Positions 60,369-64,000 of a DNA stretch of 64,000 nt are shown in pieces. The translations under genes and the position numbers were made by a program. Position 1 is the stretch's first letter. Every line of letters begins with the position of its first letter. The DNA is from Bacteroidales bacterium (GTDB lineage Bacteria; Bacteroidota; Bacteroidia; Bacteroidales; UBA932): the NCBI GenBank assembly GCA_017548985.1, contig JAFYYW010000018.1:1-64000 (forward strand), given 5' to 3'. The notes below the pieces were generated by a model. It was given only the letters and a program-made list of their open reading frames with translations. It was not told the origin of the DNA and did not search any database.

Positions 60369-61108
60369 TCCCTTGTCTTGACGTGAAGGACGGCAAGACT
60401 GTCAAAGGAATCAATTTCCTTGGACTCAAGGAGGTTGGGGATCCTGTGGAACTGGGCGCTGAATACGCCGCCCAGGGAGCTGACGAGCTTGTATATCTTG
60501 ACATCAGCGCCACCTTGGAGGGTCGGAGGACTTTCACCGAGCTCGTCAGATCCGTCGCCATGAGGTTGGATATTCCTTTCACAGTCGGTGGTGGGATATC
60601 CTCTCTCGCGGATGCCGCGAGGCTTCTTGAAGCCGGGGCTGACAAGGTCAGCATCAATAGCGCCGCTTTGAGGAATCCCGATCTGATAGGAGAGATCGCC
60701 GGACACTTCGGCAGCCAGTTTGTTGTAGTGGCTATCGACGCCAGGACTATGGCAGACGGCCGGTGGCTCGCGACGACCCATGGAGGAAGCGTACAGACCG
60801 ACAAGGAGTTGTTCTCATGGGCGAAGGAGTCACAGGAGCGGGGAGCCGGAGAGATCTTGTTCACCTCGATGGATCACGACGGGACTAAAAAAGGTTATCC
60901 TTGTGAGACTTTCGCCGCTCTTTGCGGCAGCCTCTCAATACCTGTCATCGCTTCCGGAGGAGCTGGTAATGCTGAGGACATCGCTCAGGTTTTGACTGAG
61001 GGGAAGGCCGACGCGGCCTTGGCGGCGAGTATCTTCCATTATGGGGAAATCACTGTCCCAGAGCTGAAAAGGTACTTGGCGGACAGGGGTATAAAAGTCA
61101 GATTGTAG
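60350..61108 (+). CDS. hisF: Imidazole glycerol phosphate synthase, cyclase subunit
   Basis: HisF makes imidazole glycerol phosphate and AICAR from PRFAR and ammonia. This 252-residue barrel has the catalytic pair D11 (IPCLDVKDG) and the Asp in VVAIDART, plus the phosphate loops VGGGISS and ASGGAGN. The start lies inside hisA, 19 nt before its stop. Confidence 0.95.
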   Translation: MVAKRIIPCLDVKDGKTVKGINFLGLKEVGDPVELGAEYAAQGADELVYLDISATLEGRRTFTELVRSVAMRLDIPFTVGGGISSLADAARLLEAGADKVSINSAALRNPDLIGEIAGHFGSQFVVVAIDARTMADGRWLATTHGGSVQTDKELFSWAKESQERGAGEILFTSMDHDGTKKGYPCETFAALCGSLSIPVIASGGAGNAEDIAQVLTEGKADAALAASIFHYGEITVPELKRYLADRGIKVRL

Positions 61109-61119
61109 TATTTATTGAT

Positions 61120-61719
61120 ATGGAAAAGAAAGGAATTGATTTCGGCAAGAATCCGGGCGGTTTGGTTCCGGCGATTATCCAGGACGTGGACACAAGGAAG
61201 GTCCTGATGCTGGGTTATATGGACAAAGAAGCATATGAGAAGACTGTTGATAGTGGCCTCGTGACATTCTGGAGCAGGTCCAGGCAAACCTTGTGGACAA
61301 AGGGGGAGACCAGCGGCAATTTCCTTCACGTGAAAGAGGTTTTCGTTGATTGTGACTCTGACACGCTATTGATATTCGCCAGGCCCGACGGCCCTACTTG
61401 CCATAGGGGTACGGTCTCATGTTTCGACACACCCGACGAGGAGGGTTTTCTCGGCAGGCTGCAGCAAGTTATCCAGGGACGTCATGAGGAGATGCCGGAA
61501 GGACATTACACTACCCGCCTGTTTTCCGCCGGAGTCGCCAAGATCTCGCAAAAGGTTGGAGAAGAGGCGGTTGAGACCATTTTGGAGGCGATGAGAGGTG
61601 ATCGTGAAAGGTACATCTACGAGGCGTCTGACTTGTTATACCATCTCCTTGTGTTAAACGAGCAGATGGGAATCGGAATGGATGATCTAGAAAAAGAATT
61701 GTTGTCCAGGCACAAGTGA
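61120..61719 (+). CDS. hisI: Bifunctional PRA-CH/PRA-PH (HisIE)
   Basis: This 199-residue protein combines two steps. The N-terminal phosphoribosyl-AMP cyclohydrolase (to about 105) has the metal ligands in DCDSDTLL and GPTCHRGTVSC. The C-terminal phosphoribosyl-ATP pyrophosphatase has the helical KVGEEAVETILEA motif. It is the last gene of the operon. A histidinol-phosphate phosphatase (hisN or HisB N-domain) and hisZ are absent. Confidence 0.94.
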   Translation: MEKKGIDFGKNPGGLVPAIIQDVDTRKVLMLGYMDKEAYEKTVDSGLVTFWSRSRQTLWTKGETSGNFLHVKEVFVDCDSDTLLIFARPDGPTCHRGTVSCFDTPDEEGFLGRLQQVIQGRHEEMPEGHYTTRLFSAGVAKISQKVGEEAVETILEAMRGDRERYIYEASDLLYHLLVLNEQMGIGMDDLEKELLSRHK

Positions 61720-61761
61720 AATATTTTTTTTAACGGATTCGCAAAAAAACAATTCAAATAA

Positions 61762-61791
61762 TTGTTAGTATCAAAAGAATTCGTATATTTG
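61762..61791 (+). promoter_or_regulatory. Promoter in the intergenic region after the his operon
   Basis: TTG at 61762-61764, 19 nt, and TATATTTG at 61784-61791 give a full Bacteroidota promoter. It fires toward a strong terminator about 40 nt downstream, not directly into a gene. Confidence 0.65.
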
Positions 61792-61795
61792 ACTC

Positions 61796-61868
61796 GAAGT
61801 TTTTCATAGTTTAAGTTTAGGTTAAGTAGCGGAGCGATCGCAGTGACTGCGATTGCTCCGTGTTTTTT
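61796..61868 (+). ncRNA. Candidate small RNA, about 70 nt
   Basis: The start is inferred from the promoter ending at 61791 and the end from the hairpin with six T residues at 61831-61868. No ORF or ribosome-binding site lies between. The sequence could instead be an early-terminated leader of the lipoprotein operon, or the terminator could simply belong to hisI with a coincidental promoter match. The rest of the gap to 62010 has a second -7-like TAGTTTTG at 61954-61961. Confidence 0.4.
61831..61868 (+). terminator. Strong intrinsic terminator after the his operon
   Basis: A 13-bp stem (GGAGCGATCGCAG with CTGCGATTGCTCC, one G-U) and a 3-nt loop TGA is followed by GTG and TTTTTT. It is the strongest terminator hairpin in the window, about 110 nt after the hisI stop. 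Confidence 0.85.
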
Positions 61869-62010
61869 ACCCATACTTCAGATAAAAAACGGAAATATCT
61901 TTTTTCGCGTCCTTTTTTTTCTGTTCCTGATCATTATTTCCGTTTAGTATCCATAGTTTTGCCAACGGTCAGCGACAATCGCGGCCGTTAACTATTCTTT
62001 CACAAAAACT

Positions 62011-63105
62011 ATGAAGACCTTTACTCGTTTTTTCAGAGATTCGGCCCTTGTTGGGATAGCGTTTTGGGCCCTGTTTTCCTCCTCATGCGACAAATTCCCT
62101 CCCGAATCAGGGCAGGGAACATTATGCTGGAACTTCTCCTCCGGTGTCCCCACTCGGGCTATGGACCTGCCGGACACCGATTTGTTCAGACTCCGGGTTG
62201 TCAACTCGGCGAATGAGATCTTATATGATGGTAAATACGGGGATTCTCCCGAAACAATGCTCGTCAATCCCGGAACATATTCAGTCAGCGTCGTTTCCAG
62301 AGACTTTACGGTTCCGGAGTTCGAAGCTCCGCAATTCGGGGATGAGCAGGTGGTCGTTGTCAAGGCTGGCGCTGTCACAAGGGTGCTTCTGGCTTGCTCC
62401 CAACTGAATTCTGGACTCCGTCTGAAAATTGACCCTGACTTTGAGAAAACTTATCCGGGAGGCTCCCTGTCTGTATCTTCCACAGGGGGCTCACTCATAT
62501 ATGTTCCATCTGAGAAGCGTACCGGCTATTTCAAGCCTGGCGATATTTCCATATCCCTGAAAGAAGGGGACAAGACCACCCGTTTGTTGACCAGGAATCT
62601 GGACGCGAAGGAGATTCTCACTCTAGGCATCACTTGCCCGTCCGGTTCCGGATCTGTCCAAGGAGGTTCCCTCTCGATAACAATTGACACCTTAAGGACT
62701 TGGACCAATTATGATTATGAGATTGGCTCTGAAGCTGCTGGAGACGCCGGAACCAGTCGGGATAGAGCGTATGGTGTCGCCCAGGTGAAGGATCATGCCG
62801 GTGAGAAGGCTGTTTGGGTGACAGGTTACATTGTCGGAGGCGACCTGTCATCTGGCAAGAACGGGATAAAGTTCGAAGGCCCTTTCGAGTCTTTGACCAA
62901 TATAGCCATCGCGGCCCGTTCATCCGTGACGGAGAAATCTTCCTGCGTCTCTGTCCAGTTAGTCAAGGGTCCGATGAGGGACGGATTGAACTTGGTCGAC
63001 CATCCCGGCCTCCTGGGGAAGAAAGTGTATCTGAAAGGGGACCTTCAGGAGGCTTACTACGGCATCCCCGGAATCAAGAATCTGACTGAATATTCATTCG
63101 AATGA
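62011..63105 (+). CDS. DUF4493/DUF6359-type lipoprotein
   Basis: This 364-residue exported protein has a lipobox with Cys 26 (LFSSSC). The N-terminal domain (about 35-230) has the DUF4493 pattern (LFRLRVVNSANEILYDGKYG, then NPGTYSVSV). The C-terminal part (about 255-364) matches DUF6359, an OB-like domain with VWVTGYIVGG and GKKVYLKGDL, ending YYGIPGIKNLTEYSF. Both occur in cell-surface proteins of Bacteroidota, and function is unknown. It precedes an ompA-family gene by 36 nt. Confidence 0.8.
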   Translation: MKTFTRFFRDSALVGIAFWALFSSSCDKFPPESGQGTLCWNFSSGVPTRAMDLPDTDLFRLRVVNSANEILYDGKYGDSPETMLVNPGTYSVSVVSRDFTVPEFEAPQFGDEQVVVVKAGAVTRVLLACSQLNSGLRLKIDPDFEKTYPGGSLSVSSTGGSLIYVPSEKRTGYFKPGDISISLKEGDKTTRLLTRNLDAKEILTLGITCPSGSGSVQGGSLSITIDTLRTWTNYDYEIGSEAAGDAGTSRDRAYGVAQVKDHAGEKAVWVTGYIVGGDLSSGKNGIKFEGPFESLTNIAIAARSSVTEKSSCVSVQLVKGPMRDGLNLVDHPGLLGKKVYLKGDLQEAYYGIPGIKNLTEYSFE

Positions 63106-63141
63106 GTATAGGTACCAATTGTAAACAGTAACAACTGACTG

Positions 63142-64000
63142 ATGAAAAACAAACTGATCCTGATGGCAATGTCCATCATCTTGCTATGCCCTTCGAGGGC
63201 ATATTCACAAAACTCCTCCCATGCCTTCGAGTTCGGACTTGGGGGATCGGCCATCAACCACACCAGGAATATGGTCTCGGATTTCCACCAGACCCCAGGA
63301 GGTGATTATGTGTTCACGCTGGAGGAGAAACTTCTTTATGGAGGTGTCAACCTCTATTCCGCCTACGAGCTCAGACAATGGCTTTACGCTGACCTTCAAG
63401 GGATTCTCGGCTTGGCCAGGTTCTACGACTCAGGCTCTTTAAGGCAGGGTTATTCCATCCTGGCGGGGCCTGGGATCCAATTCCGCCCTTTTGTGAGGAG
63501 CGAGTGGATCCAGCCATACATCCGTCTGGGAGTGAGCTATTACCACAAGAACTTCCCGGCTTTTTATTTCGGGCAATTCGATGGGGATCTCACCAAGGAG
63601 TCTGTATGGAAGGCTGAGGACGCCTGGAATAAGGGGACCACTTTCGACTCTGACAATTTCGTTCCGGTGACTGCCGGAATAGGTCTGGTCGGATGGCTCG
63701 GAGAAAGAGTAGGTGTCAGGATTGGAGGTGATTATATGAGATCCCTGGGATCCAAGGGAGCGAATTTCGCCATGGGCTCCGCCGGTGTGGTGTTCAGGTT
63801 TGGTGGCAAGGGAAAGAGGAGTATGCCCCAACCGGTGGAGACTGTGGTTGAGAAGATTGTGGAGAAGGAAGTTGTGAAAGAGGTCCCAGTGGAGATCGTC
63901 AAGGAAGTGGTAAAGGAAGTACGCGCCCAAAAGACTCTCGCTGAGCTGATGGATAATGTGACATTCGATTTCGACAAGTCTGTTATCACTCCGGAAAGCG
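63142..64000 (+). CDS. OmpA-family outer membrane protein (3' truncated by the window)
   Basis: The visible 286 residues comprise a signal peptide (LLCPSRAYSQ), an outer-membrane beta-barrel of about 200 residues and a Val/Glu/Lys-rich linker with repeated VEKEV/VKEV units. The start of the OmpA-like peptidoglycan-binding domain (MDNVTFDFDKSVITPES) follows, and the frame is still open at the window end. Such proteins tether the outer membrane to peptidoglycan. A leading DUF4493-type lipoprotein suggests a surface-protein operon continuing past the window. Confidence 0.85.
   Translation, partial: MKNKLILMAMSIILLCPSRAYSQNSSHAFEFGLGGSAINHTRNMVSDFHQTPGGDYVFTLEEKLLYGGVNLYSAYELRQWLYADLQGILGLARFYDSGSLRQGYSILAGPGIQFRPFVRSEWIQPYIRLGVSYYHKNFPAFYFGQFDGDLTKESVWKAEDAWNKGTTFDSDNFVPVTAGIGLVGWLGERVGVRIGGDYMRSLGSKGANFAMGSAGVVFRFGGKGKRSMPQPVETVVEKIVEKEVVKEVPVEIVKEVVKEVRAQKTLAELMDNVTFDFDKSVITPES

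Noticed and set aside
59726-60781. A 351-codon minus-strand frame across hisA and hisF
   Set aside because: It overlaps two well-defined his genes and has no domain or start signal.
1-64000. CRISPR arrays, insertion sequences, integrases with att sites or conjugation genes
   Set aside because: No spaced direct repeats, transposase motifs or terminal inverted repeats were seen. The only recombinase is a housekeeping Xer type.

Overview
The window looks like a chromosomal segment of a Bacteroidota genome, order Bacteroidales. The evidence is promoters with the Bacteroidota -33/-7 pattern (TTG or TTTG, about 19 nt, TAnnTTTG), a complete Na+-translocating NADH:quinone reductase operon, a fimbrillin-type lipoprotein, DUF4886, DUF4493 and PG_1098-type proteins, and many secreted proteins with lipoprotein signals. 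GC is near 50%, and the family cannot be fixed from sequence alone; an uncultured gut or rumen lineage is a guess. I see no insertion sequence, CRISPR array, integrated phage or conjugative element. Apart from one secreted protein with a phage-tail-like C-terminus, the region reads as ordinary chromosome.

Layout. 1-1151 is the end of a LytS/LytTR two-component pair. tmRNA (minus strand) follows, then a plus-strand housekeeping run (PD-(D/E)XK protein, CCA-type nucleotidyltransferase, tyrosine recombinase, HPF, DNA polymerase III delta). 6.1-12.3 kb holds a NatAB-like ABC exporter, a 5'-nucleotidase split into two secreted proteins, and a GH2 glycosidase. 12.2-17.6 kb is a minus-strand block: LolC/E-like permease, GlnS, DinB, AlkD-like glycosylase and Bcp peroxiredoxin. 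17.7-32.4 kb is a long co-directional, partly translationally coupled run: DUF4886, YicC, an N-acylglucosamine 2-epimerase with a DUF4838-like lipoprotein, a sensor-like membrane protein coupled to TrkH, a RecD-like helicase, DPP-IV, a PG_1098-type methyltransferase and phosphoglucomutase. 4.5S RNA, cytidine deaminase and MnmA come next. 34.5-46.6 kb mixes secreted and metabolic genes (beta-helix protein, PreA-like dehydrogenase, metallophosphoesterase, HI0933 flavoprotein, tRNA-Thr, GdhA, small peptide plus fimbrillin lipoprotein, esterase, MBL hydrolase). 46.8-52.6 kb is nqrABCDEF on the minus strand, divergent from a PcrA/UvrD helicase. 55.1-61.7 kb is the histidine operon. The window ends in a DUF4493/DUF6359-type lipoprotein and a truncated OmpA-family gene.

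The best-supported points of interest are in the his operon. It is preceded by an uncalled 15-residue leader peptide with four His codons and a mutually exclusive terminator/antiterminator, which indicates attenuation by charged tRNA-His. Inside the operon HisC is fused in frame to the imidazoleglycerol-phosphate dehydratase half of HisB, and no histidinol-phosphate phosphatase is present. Other points are a 45-residue peptide before the fimbrillin gene, a candidate small RNA after the his operon, a 113-residue insertion in MnmA, a six-cysteine tail on NqrC, and TrkH coupled to a receptor-like protein without an output domain.
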